This document shows, piece by piece, positions 41,932-48,780 of a stretch of DNA of 55,794 bases. The position numbers and the translations under genes are program-made. The notes under the pieces are model-generated. The model had not been told where the DNA came from, did no database searches, and saw only the letters and a program-made list of their open reading frames with translations. Origin of the DNA: Parcubacteria group bacterium RIFCSPLOWO2_01_FULL_48_18 (GTDB lineage Bacteria; Patescibacteriota; Minisyncoccia; UBA6257; WO2-01-48-18); assembly GCA_001824435.1 (NCBI GenBank), contig MHXH01000023.1, positions 66,148 to 121,941 of the forward strand, read 5' to 3'. Position 1 is the stretch's first letter. Each line of letters begins with the position of its first letter.

Positions 41932-42077
41932 GTTTCAGATGTGTATAACCCAACCGAGCATCCGTATAAAATAGTATATAATAAAAGCATGGGTCGAAAT
42001 GCGTCTATAATAAATTACCAGTAACATAAACGTATAACGGCGTTACGTTATTAGCGTTATTTGATTACTGGATCATT

Positions 42078-42284
42078 ATGGGCTTTCTTGATAAACTATT
42101 TGGAGGCAGCAAGAAATGCGGCAAGTGCGGAGGGAAAACCGGCGGGTGGAAATGCTCTGCATGCGGAGTCGAGGCAAGCACACATGACTCCGCGCATACC
42201 TGTGGCGGCGATAAATGCGTCCCGAAATGTACCGCCTGCAGCCAGGCAGAATCCAACTGTAGCTGTCCGACGCCTGCGAAATAA
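42078..42284 (+). CDS. small cysteine-rich zinc-ribbon protein
   Basis: A 68-residue protein with ten cysteines: KCGKCGGK, WKCSACG, HTCGGDKC, KCTACSQ and a final NCSC. The repeated CxxC pairs suggest two zinc sites. The N-terminus (MGFLDKLFGGSK) looks like a short amphipathic helix that could touch the membrane. No family assigned; monocistronic, with a terminator. Confidence 0.7.
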   Translation: MGFLDKLFGGSKKCGKCGGKTGGWKCSACGVEASTHDSAHTCGGDKCVPKCTACSQAESNCSCPTPAK

Positions 42285-42302
42285 TTCAACATTTACAATA
42301 TG

Positions 42303-42337
42303 ACACTCTCCGGCATTTGCCGGAGGTGTTATTTTTT
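42303..42337 (+). terminator. terminator of the cysteine-rich gene
   Basis: Stem CTCCGGC/GCCGGAG with an ATTT loop, followed by GTGTTATTTTTT; it overlaps the end of folA on the other strand. Confidence 0.8.
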
Positions 42338-42829
42338 AATCCTATCGTAAATAAAGAAAGAACAGTCATAAGGATTGTTTTCGTCGATACCGAGGGAGCG
42401 CCGTTCAGCTTCTCTCCAGTCCGCCATATCCACTTCCGGAAAAAATGAATCGCCTTCAAATTCATGATGGACAATCGTAAAATACAATTTATCAACGATG
42501 GGTAGCGCTTCCGTATATACCGCCGATCCTCCAATCACAAAAACCTCATCGGAGCCACGAGATGCGCGTGCGGCATCAATCGCTCCGGCAAACGTTCGAA
42601 CAAGCACACAGCCCTCCGGCGCAACATGCAACGTCTTCGAAAGAACAATGTTCGTCCTTCCGGGAAGCGGTTTGCCGATTGACTCAAATGTTTTCCGGCC
42701 CATAATTACCGGGTGCCCCATCGTAAGGGTTTTAAACTGTTTAAGATCTGCCGGCAGATGCCACGGAATCCGACTATCTTTCCCGATAACCCTGTTTTTA
42801 CCCATTGCAACAATAAGAGAAATGACCAT
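42329..42829 (-). CDS. folA: dihydrofolate reductase
   Basis: A 166-residue DHFR that reduces dihydrofolate to tetrahydrofolate with NADPH. Motifs: ISLIVAMGKNRVIGKDSRIPWHLPADLKQFK, PVIMGRKTFESIGKPLPGR, FVIGGSAVYTEALP. It lies downstream of thyA on the same strand, separated by 65 bases of short-word repeat; the two make dTMP and recycle the folate. Confidence 0.96.
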   Translation of the reverse strand: MVISLIVAMGKNRVIGKDSRIPWHLPADLKQFKTLTMGHPVIMGRKTFESIGKPLPGRTNIVLSKTLHVAPEGCVLVRTFAGAIDAARASRGSDEVFVIGGSAVYTEALPIVDKLYFTIVHHEFEGDSFFPEVDMADWREAERRSLGIDENNPYDCSFFIYDRIKK

Positions 42830-42894
42830 TTGAGAAGCCAGAAATTAGAAAATAGAATTAGGGTTTAGGTCCTCCAAATTCTAGATTCCAGATT

Positions 42895-43707
42895 CTAAAC
42901 TGCGATGGGCGCCCTAATCGGCGGATGCGGATCATAGCCGGTAAGCGCAAAATCTTCGTATTGAAAATCAAAGATTGAATGTACCGGACGGACGATTTCC
43001 ATTTTTGGAAAAGATCGGGGTTCGCGCATAAGCTGAAGATCAACCTGTTCAATATGGTTCTTGTATATATGAACATCGCCGAAGGTATGTATGAATTCGC
43101 CGGGTTTTAAACCAGTCACATGCGCAAACATCATCGTGAGGAGCGCGTACGAAGCTATATTAAACGGCACTCCCAGAAAAACATCTGCGCTCCGCTGATA
43201 CAACTGGCATGAAAGCTTGCCGCCTGCGACGTAAAACTGAAACATGGTATGGCACGGCGGCGGAGCAGTTTTCTTGCCACCTATCAGTTGCCGGAGATCT
43301 CCGACATTCCATCCGCTGACAATAATTCTTCTCGAAGTGGAATTGTCTCGAATCATCCGCTGGGCTTCGGCGATTTGGTTAATTGCAGTGCCGTCGCACG
43401 TTTCCCATCTTGTCCACTGTTTGCCGTAAATGGGTCCTAGTTCACCGCGCTCATCCGCCCACTCATCCCAAATATGCACGCCGTGGTCCTGTAGATATCT
43501 TACGTTCGTATCCCCTTTCAAAAACCACAGAAGTTCGTAGATTATCCCTTTGATAAAAACTTTTTTGGTGGTGAGCAACGGAAAGCCGTCCCCAAGATTA
43601 AAACGGAGCTGCCTGCCGAAAACGCTTATGGTGCCAACTCCGGTTCGATCGTCTTTGCCGACGCCGTTTGTTTTTATATCGCGGAGCAGTTCAAGGTATT
43701 GTTTCAT
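42895..43707 (-). CDS. thyA: thymidylate synthase
   Basis: A 270-residue ThyA converting dUMP to dTMP with methylene-tetrahydrofolate. Catalytic Cys152 in [27 protein letters not shown] and [19 protein letters not shown] are conserved. The start at 43707 gives the normal length; the frame runs to 43917 through repeats and terminators. Promoter spacing puts transcription initiation on the ATG, so the message should be leaderless. Confidence 0.96.
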   Translation of the reverse strand: MKQYLELLRDIKTNGVGKDDRTGVGTISVFGRQLRFNLGDGFPLLTTKKVFIKGIIYELLWFLKGDTNVRYLQDHGVHIWDEWADERGELGPIYGKQWTRWETCDGTAINQIAEAQRMIRDNSTSRRIIVSGWNVGDLRQLIGGKKTAPPPCHTMFQFYVAGGKLSCQLYQRSADVFLGVPFNIASYALLTMMFAHVTGLKPGEFIHTFGDVHIYKNHIEQVDLQLMREPRSFPKMEIVRPVHSIFDFQYEDFALTGYDPHPPIRAPIAV

Positions 43708-43713
43708 TCCTAC

Positions 43714-43742
43714 ATTATAAATAGCCGCAAAATAATGCACAA
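43714..43742 (-). promoter_or_regulatory. sigma70-type promoter of thyA, leaderless
   Basis: Minus-strand TTGTGC, 17-base spacer, TATAAT. The predicted start is at or within a base of the A of the ATG at 43707. Confidence 0.7.
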
Positions 43743-43757
43743 GGAGAAAGCTTGAAC

Positions 43758-43791
43758 AAAAACCGCCCCGATTCAACCCGGAGCGATTTTT
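43758..43791 (-). terminator. terminator upstream of thyA
   Basis: Minus-strand hairpin AAAAATCGCTCCGG paired with CGGGGCGGTTTTT. Its two imperfect pairs are G-U on the minus strand but mismatched on the plus strand, so the minus transcript is the functional one. Confidence 0.7.
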
Positions 43792-43946
43792 ATTCTCCTT
43801 CGCCCCGTACCTAAGCTTGCGCATGGTGCGGGGCTTAGGAAGAATTCCGTTTGATACCGCGCAGCAAGCCTTCGGCCCTGAGGGGCTTAAACCCGTGGGC
43901 TGACGCGGAACAATCAAGTTTACCGATCAAGCAAGAATGAGGCCGC

Positions 43947-43974
43947 ATTCTCCGATTCGCGCGAATCGGAGAAT
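43947..43974. repeat. perfect 28-bp palindrome with ATTCGCGCGAAT core
   Basis: Arms of 14 bp (ATTCTCCGATTCGC and complement) without a loop; same 12-bp core as the palindrome at 34612-34647. Confidence 0.7.
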
Positions 43975-43975
43975 A

Positions 43976-44017
43976 GTGAAACTCCGCCGGCAGGAGCCGG
44001 CGGAACTTCACTTTTTT
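43976..44017 (+). terminator. strong plus-strand terminator
   Basis: Stem GTGAA, TCCGCCGGC / GCCGGCGGA, TTCAC with an AGGA loop, followed by TTTTTT. Confidence 0.75.
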
Positions 44018-44064
44018 CCCTTCTCTTTAGAAATTATTACTCTCTGAGCGATATACTGCGGCAG

Positions 44065-44724
44065 CTATATCTGCGTTTCAGGCAATCCTGCTTTTCGCTG
44101 AAGCTCGTTCAACTTCTTCAATAGTTCACGGATTTTCACCAAAAGATCTTCATTATGGCGATTGCGGCCGGTTACGTTATGAATGCGCTTTGCAGTAATT
44201 TTTCCGGTTACCGCATCTATGCTCCCCAATACATTCACTTTATCGCCAACCTTAAACTCCACTCCTTCAGGAACGCGCCTTGCTGATGATATGTCAACCA
44301 TCAAAGAAATGCCCCATATTTTTACGGTCAATAAAGTAATGGTTACCGGGGGTGGCGGAGGCAATGGCATCGTACTCGAAGCAGTACTCGTAGAATTGTC
44401 CGTGCTCGTTCCGTTTGCCGGAGGTGGCGGTGGCGGCGTCGATGACGCAAGGGCTAGCGCAGTTACTTCAGCGCGAATCATCTTCGCCTTACCCTTCGGA
44501 CCGACCACCAACATTTGCGGCAGATCTTTCGCGTCCTCAATGCTCGGCAAATCCAACGCCTCGATATCGTCTTCGTCAATCTTCACCACGCCCAGTCCCT
44601 TTCCTTTTTCTTTGCCCTTACCCTTACCGTTGTCTTCACGCGCAAACGCTTCAAGAGCCACAACACCCGCAAACGCCAATATAAGAACAACAATCGCAAG
44701 TTTTCTATGTAAAGATACAGACAT
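44065..44724 (-). CDS. exported DUF5666-like protein
   Basis: A 219-residue protein: signal peptide (about 1-28), a KGKGKEKGKG basic stretch, a first beta segment, a proline/serine/threonine linker (STPPPPPPANGTSTDNSTST) and a DUF5666-type beta-barrel (LTVKIWGISLMVDISSARRV, FKVGDKVNVLGSIDAVTGKI). It ends in a helical KIRELLKKLNELQRKAGL motif often seen at the C-terminus of CPR exported proteins. Probably cell-surface; function unknown. Confidence 0.7.
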   Translation of the reverse strand: MSVSLHRKLAIVVLILAFAGVVALEAFAREDNGKGKGKEKGKGLGVVKIDEDDIEALDLPSIEDAKDLPQMLVVGPKGKAKMIRAEVTALALASSTPPPPPPANGTSTDNSTSTASSTMPLPPPPPVTITLLTVKIWGISLMVDISSARRVPEGVEFKVGDKVNVLGSIDAVTGKITAKRIHNVTGRNRHNEDLLVKIRELLKKLNELQRKAGLPETQI

Positions 44725-44799
44725 AATATACGTAGTTATCTATCCGATCGACCTTTTGATAATGTCTTAATTATAAATACGACGCCGGCGATGATAATG

Positions 44800-45075
44800 T
44801 TACAGGGTGCGAAAATCGGCATAGGTGCTTTTTTCGATAGGTATTGTTTCATGGACGATGCGCTCCACGCGGGAAAATCGGGAACCGCGCTCTGCCGCGC
44901 GCAAAAATTTCTCAATTGCATCTTCCGGTCCCTGCGCCAAAATGGTTACGGAGCCGTCGGGATCGTTTCGCACATATCCTGTTAAACCGAGCGCATCGGC
45001 GCGCTCTTTAATCCAAGAACGGTAGAAAACTCCCTGCACGCGGCCATACACCGTAATGCGGATTTCGTACGCCAT
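44800..45075 (-). CDS. acyP: acylphosphatase
   Basis: A 91-residue enzyme that hydrolyses acyl phosphates such as acetyl or carbamoyl phosphate. GRVQGVFYRSW (catalytic Arg19) and GYVRNDPDGSV (catalytic Asn37) are diagnostic. Full length; the ATG is 47 bases after the rmuC stop, so possibly co-transcribed with it. Confidence 0.95.
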   Translation of the reverse strand: MAYEIRITVYGRVQGVFYRSWIKERADALGLTGYVRNDPDGSVTILAQGPEDAIEKFLRAAERGSRFSRVERIVHETIPIEKSTYADFRTL

Positions 45076-45122
45076 ATGCTATGACAAACCCCGCTGGGAT
45101 AAAAAACTGCGGCCCTTTTGAT

Positions 45123-46169
45123 TCACTGTTCCTCAACAGCCTCTTCGGGTTTACTCAAGACCAAGGGCTCAATATGCGTCGCCTCGCCGCTAATCTTTAA
45201 AACATCTTTGTCTATTTTTTTGAATTCTTTGTACGCGCTGTTATACGCGCTCACGGATGAGGCGAGATTTTTACCGAGCCGCTGCATATATTCATCGTAG
45301 CTTGCGAGATGCTTCCCGAGTTTTTCCACTTCCTTTATAATCTCCCGCGCCTGTTCGGAGATCTTTTGATTACGAAGGCCTTGAAGGACGGTCTGCAAGT
45401 ACGCCAAAAATGATGTGGGAGAAACGATAATCACCTTCTTCTGGCCGGCATAATGAATCAGGTTTTTTGTGTCATCGGTTACGGCCCCGACTTTATTGAT
45501 AAGCAGGTCGTAGTAGACCGCTTCAGAAGGGATGAACATGAAGGCAAAATCCATCGTGTTTTCTTCGGGTTTGACGTATTTCGACGTTTCATCAATACGC
45601 ATTTTCAGATCGGAAATGAACGCCGATTCATACCGCTTCCTCTCCGATTCGGTTTGCGCTTCCAATATGCGGTTGTAGTTTTCAAGGCTGAACTTGGAAT
45701 CAATCGGAATAATGCGCGCGTCAATGAATACGGCCGCATCCACTATCGTGCCGTCTCCAAACGCAAACTGCATCTGATAGCTCCCCGGAGGAAGCACATT
45801 TTTAAGGACGGTTTCGAGATAATATTCACCCAAGATGCCTCGCTGTTTCGGATTTTTGAGAATATCCTGAAGGTTTTTCAGCTGATCGGCGAAATTCACA
45901 ACCTGCCGATTCGTCTCATCAAGTTTGGTCAACCGCTCTGTCACGTCGCGGACAATACGCGCGCTCTCTCCGAATTGACGCTGAATAATCGAGGTCGACT
46001 CTCCCAATCGCATATCTAAGCGCCTGCCAATCTCGTTCATCTGGTTTTGAAGCATGAGGAGTGATTGCGAATCTTTTTCGGACCCCCCCCGCTGACGCAA
46101 GAGCCGATATATAAACCAAAAACCTCCCGCAAGAACTGCAATAATAATCAGAAAGAAATACGACTCCAT
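45123..46169 (-). CDS. rmuC: DNA recombination protein RmuC
   Basis: A 348-residue protein: an N-terminal membrane segment (about 4-20), a coiled coil (QNQMNEIGRRLDMRLGESTSI, VTERLTKLDETNRQV) and the RmuC domain (GILGEYYLETVLKNVLPPGSY, VDAAVFIDARIIPIDSKFSLENY, FMFIPSEAVYYDLL, VIIVSPTSFLAYLQTVLQGL). RmuC limits inversions at short repeats in E. coli, an interesting setting given the repeats here. Confidence 0.93.
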   Translation of the reverse strand: MESYFFLIIIAVLAGGFWFIYRLLRQRGGSEKDSQSLLMLQNQMNEIGRRLDMRLGESTSIIQRQFGESARIVRDVTERLTKLDETNRQVVNFADQLKNLQDILKNPKQRGILGEYYLETVLKNVLPPGSYQMQFAFGDGTIVDAAVFIDARIIPIDSKFSLENYNRILEAQTESERKRYESAFISDLKMRIDETSKYVKPEENTMDFAFMFIPSEAVYYDLLINKVGAVTDDTKNLIHYAGQKKVIIVSPTSFLAYLQTVLQGLRNQKISEQAREIIKEVEKLGKHLASYDEYMQRLGKNLASSVSAYNSAYKEFKKIDKDVLKISGEATHIEPLVLSKPEEAVEEQ

Positions 46170-46231
46170 TGCATCTATCGTAACACAAATGGGGTTTGCC
46201 TCAAAAATCTACCCGCGCACCAGAAGGCCAC

Positions 46232-46272
46232 GCCTGCCTGCCGACAGACAAACAGGCTATGGCGGGCAGGGG
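46232..46272. repeat. GCCTG/CAGGC palindromic repeat
   Basis: GCCTGCCTGCCGACAGACAAACAGGC and a following GGCGGGCAGG; related to 19351 and 32261. Confidence 0.55.
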
Positions 46273-46298
46273 CATGGCGGAGTCTTTGACTATCAACA

Positions 46299-47267
46299 CT
46301 ACCTTTCTTTTTTCACCGCCAGGATTGCAAGCAGGGAACCGGGGTAAGAAATAACCGAGTAGCCGAGGGATAATATATAACCGTCATCGGGAGAGAGCAC
46401 CTCCTCCCGTTTCCTTCCAAAGATATCCTTTACGACGCCGATAAGCTGTCCCCCCTTCACAAATTCTCCCGGTTTGACCCGATGGCTGATAACGCCGGAT
46501 TTTTGTTTCGTATAGATAGGTTTATCCATGAACGTATACGGCGCCGCAATCTTAGTAGGAGATACCCACGGCTCATAACGGTCATCGGCGATCATCCCAA
46601 GACGATGAAGAATATTCTTAATGCCGCTCGTGCCGGCCCGAACCATAGACTCATTAAACTCACGACCTCCCCCCAATTCGACCGTAAGTGCGGCGATTCG
46701 CGCTTCATTTACCAGCGCGCCGGTTAAACTATGATGCATATCATCTTTTAGATATTCCTCGCGGCTGTTATCATAACAGTGCGTCAGACCAAATACGTCG
46801 GCATGCTCTTCCAATCGCTTCTCAAACGAATGATCGGACCGCAACACCCAATCAATAAGGATAAACGGAATGGAGTTGAACGCATCGTTGTGAATATCCA
46901 ATACGATATCGGGTTCCGCTTTTTTGATAAATTGAAATATGCCGTGCGCGATGCGTTCGGACAACTCTCCGCTTGCGTCTCCGGGGAAGACCCTGTTTAA
47001 ATCTTTACGATCATAGGGAACCTCGCGCTGGACAAGCTCAAAGCCGAGCATGTTGACGATTGGCATCGCATACACCGTGCCTTTTTTAAGATCCACATTA
47101 TCGAACACGCGGTGGATGACCTCGAGTCCGACCACCTCATCGCCATGAATTCCTCCCACTAAAAAAACCCGCGGTCCTGCTTCGGGAGCTTTCTTAATCA
47201 TCAGAGGCGCGCGGAGCGAAGACTCGTCCACCAGCTCAAAAATATCTACGTAGGCATATTCAATCAT
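46299..47267 (-). CDS. succinylglutamate desuccinylase/aspartoacylase (AstE/AspA) family protein
   Basis: A 322-residue zinc hydrolase of the carboxypeptidase-A-like fold: FLVGGIHGDEVVGLEVIHRV (zinc His and Glu), IVNMLGFELVQREVPYDRKDLNRVFPG, DIVLDIHNDAF (third ligand), TVELGGGREFNE with catalytic Glu. Members cleave N-acyl amino acids; the C-terminal barrel (VKPGEFVKGGQLIGVVKD) is lipoyl-like. Precise substrate unknown. Confidence 0.85.
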   Translation of the reverse strand: MIEYAYVDIFELVDESSLRAPLMIKKAPEAGPRVFLVGGIHGDEVVGLEVIHRVFDNVDLKKGTVYAMPIVNMLGFELVQREVPYDRKDLNRVFPGDASGELSERIAHGIFQFIKKAEPDIVLDIHNDAFNSIPFILIDWVLRSDHSFEKRLEEHADVFGLTHCYDNSREEYLKDDMHHSLTGALVNEARIAALTVELGGGREFNESMVRAGTSGIKNILHRLGMIADDRYEPWVSPTKIAAPYTFMDKPIYTKQKSGVISHRVKPGEFVKGGQLIGVVKDIFGRKREEVLSPDDGYILSLGYSVISYPGSLLAILAVKKER

Positions 47268-47287
47268 GACGCTAATAATCCTAAAAC

Positions 47288-47316
47288 TTGCGTCGCCTGA
47301 CGCTTTATGGTTTAAT
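47288..47316 (+). promoter_or_regulatory. promoter of the 47328 gene
   Basis: TTGCGT, 17-base spacer, TTTAAT; transcription would start about five bases before the ATG, giving a nearly leaderless message. Confidence 0.5.
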
Positions 47317-47327
47317 ACAATAATAGC

Positions 47328-48245
47328 ATGAAAACCGCGAAGAAACTATCCAATATCTATCATCAGTTCAAGGTGCGGCTCGTCGGATCCCTTTTTATTG
47401 TCACCGTCAGTATTATGATATTTTTCTTCGCATTCAGTATACTGGTTGCGACATTTACCGAGGAGGAAAAGATAACAGTGCTCAACCGGCCCAAACCGCA
47501 TGTATCGGCCGAATTTGCCAAGCAGCCGATTGTCGCACGTGCGCTTACCGAACTGATCATTAAGGTAAAAGACGAAAACGGGAAACCGTTTAATCGCATC
47601 GCACCATCATACGGGAAATACATGCATATATTCGTTACGAACGAAGATTTCACCATGTACGGCCACGACCATCCGGACGACTACCAAAAATTCACGCAAG
47701 ACCTCATTGACAACGGCGAGCTGAGGATGCCGATATTATTTCCAAAAGCAGGGGTCTATTCGCTTGCGGTAAAATTCCTCACCAATCGAAACGAACAGGT
47801 CATCAAACTTTTCGCGGCTACGGTTGCCGACGAAGAGGGCGAATTTGAGGCGCTGCGAACGCCGCCGAAAAAAGATACACGTTCGACAAAAAACTTCAAC
47901 GACTATCTCATTACGTTCAGTGCCGAACCGGGGAAGATGAAAGCGTGCCAGACCGCTCGCCTTGAATATTTCATCGAAAGAAGAGGAAGAGCTGTAACGG
48001 ACATCGAGCCCTTGGACAGCGCCGCACTCACCATTGCAGCGTGGAGCGACGATCTTAATCACTTCATCAGTGCGCCGGCGATGCCGGATGAAACCATACC
48101 GATGCCGTCAACCAACCCCATTCTGGCAGCAAGCGTTGTGTTCCCGAAGCCGGGAAACTATCAAATTTTTTCAGAATTCAAACACAGAGGACAAATTGTG
48201 CCGGCGGTATTTTCCGCGGATGTCGATGGAGAACCGTGCCAATAA
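47328..48245 (+). CDS. membrane-anchored exported protein of the copper cluster
   Basis: A 305-residue protein: one membrane helix (about 21-42) and two similar beta-sandwich halves. The first half carries KYMHIFVTNEDFTMYGHDHPDD, the second NHFISAPAMPDETIPMP, each followed by FPKAGVYSLAVKF or FPKPGNYQIFSEF. The first matches the LHLxVVxxDLxxFxHxHP pattern of exported proteins found near copper and heavy-metal loci. The His- and Met-rich loops suggest metal binding, which is inference. Confidence 0.65.
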   Translation: MKTAKKLSNIYHQFKVRLVGSLFIVTVSIMIFFFAFSILVATFTEEEKITVLNRPKPHVSAEFAKQPIVARALTELIIKVKDENGKPFNRIAPSYGKYMHIFVTNEDFTMYGHDHPDDYQKFTQDLIDNGELRMPILFPKAGVYSLAVKFLTNRNEQVIKLFAATVADEEGEFEALRTPPKKDTRSTKNFNDYLITFSAEPGKMKACQTARLEYFIERRGRAVTDIEPLDSAALTIAAWSDDLNHFISAPAMPDETIPMPSTNPILAASVVFPKPGNYQIFSEFKHRGQIVPAVFSADVDGEPCQ

Positions 48246-48286
48246 GCTGGAATCTGGAATCTAGAATTTAGGATTTAACTCTGAAA

Positions 48287-48502
48287 TTAATCAACCGGTT
48301 TTGCGGTGTACCCGAGTTCTCCCACGCATTTAATTACCCGTTCAAGGGTAATTTTATTTTCGTCGAATTCGACTTCTCCTTTCTTCGTATTATAATCGAC
48401 GGTTACGGTTTTGACGCCGTCAGTGGTGGAAAGATACATCTGGATTCCCATGGCGCACGCCCCGCAATGCATACCGCCGATATCTAATACTTTTTTAGTC
48501 AT
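48287..48502 (-). CDS. copZ: heavy-metal-associated (HMA) domain protein, CopZ-like
   Basis: A 71-residue ferredoxin-like metallochaperone with the metal site GMHCGACAMGI and a typical beta-alpha-beta pattern (VKTVTVDYNTKKGEVEFDENKI). It would deliver Cu(I) to the ATPase encoded upstream. It is separated from copA by the DUF2007 gene. Confidence 0.9.
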   Translation of the reverse strand: MTKKVLDIGGMHCGACAMGIQMYLSTTDGVKTVTVDYNTKKGEVEFDENKITLERVIKCVGELGYTAKPVD

Positions 48503-48551
48503 AGTAAATTAGAAAAAAGGGGGAGAAAAGAGAGACAACAAAAGAATTTCT

Positions 48552-48767
48552 TTATTCCCTTAAATAATTATCCACAATTTCCTTTGCTTTATCAAGGTCA
48601 TTGGGCCAGACGTACAAATCGGCACCATAGGAATCCCCCAAATCTCCCGGAAATTCAACCCCGCTATTTAAAACATTACTTTTAATGCCCTGTGACTCCA
48701 ATGTATGCTTAGCTATTTTAGCTTCAGCAATTGAAATAAATCTTCTAATCAAAACCCAATCCTCCAT
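48552..48767 (-). CDS. DUF2007 small protein
   Basis: A 71-residue protein (MEDWVLIRRFISIAEAKIAK, ALESQGI-like TLESQGIKSNVLN, YVWPNDLDKAKEIVDNYL) of the DUF2007 type, a ferredoxin-like small domain sometimes called a putative signal-transducing protein. The start at 48767 avoids overlap with copA; a start at 48797 would overlap it by 17 bases. Located inside the copper cluster, suggesting a linked but unknown role. Confidence 0.75.
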   Translation of the reverse strand: MEDWVLIRRFISIAEAKIAKHTLESQGIKSNVLNSGVEFPGDLGDSYGADLYVWPNDLDKAKEIVDNYLRE

Positions 48768-48780
48768 AGATATTTTAACT

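Larger units (their letters stand above)
43708..44064. other. structured noncoding region between thyA and DUF5666 gene
   Basis: 357 bases with no believable gene. In order it holds the thyA promoter, a minus-strand terminator (43758), two hairpin repeats (CCTAAGC/GCTTAGG near 43810-43847 and CCGCG/CGCGG near 43864-43915), a perfect palindrome (43947) and a strong plus-strand terminator (43976). No plus-strand CDS feeds that last terminator, so a noncoding RNA is possible. Confidence 0.5.

Noticed and set aside
43708-43917. N-terminal extension of ThyA by 70 residues
   Set aside because: The extension runs through terminator and repeat hairpins, the promoter lies inside it, and the conserved ThyA start fits ATG at 43707.
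43708-44064. SRP RNA, tmRNA, 6S or RNase P RNA
   Set aside because: The characteristic conserved blocks of these RNAs (for example the SRP GGAAGCAGCC loop or a tRNA-like end) are not present.
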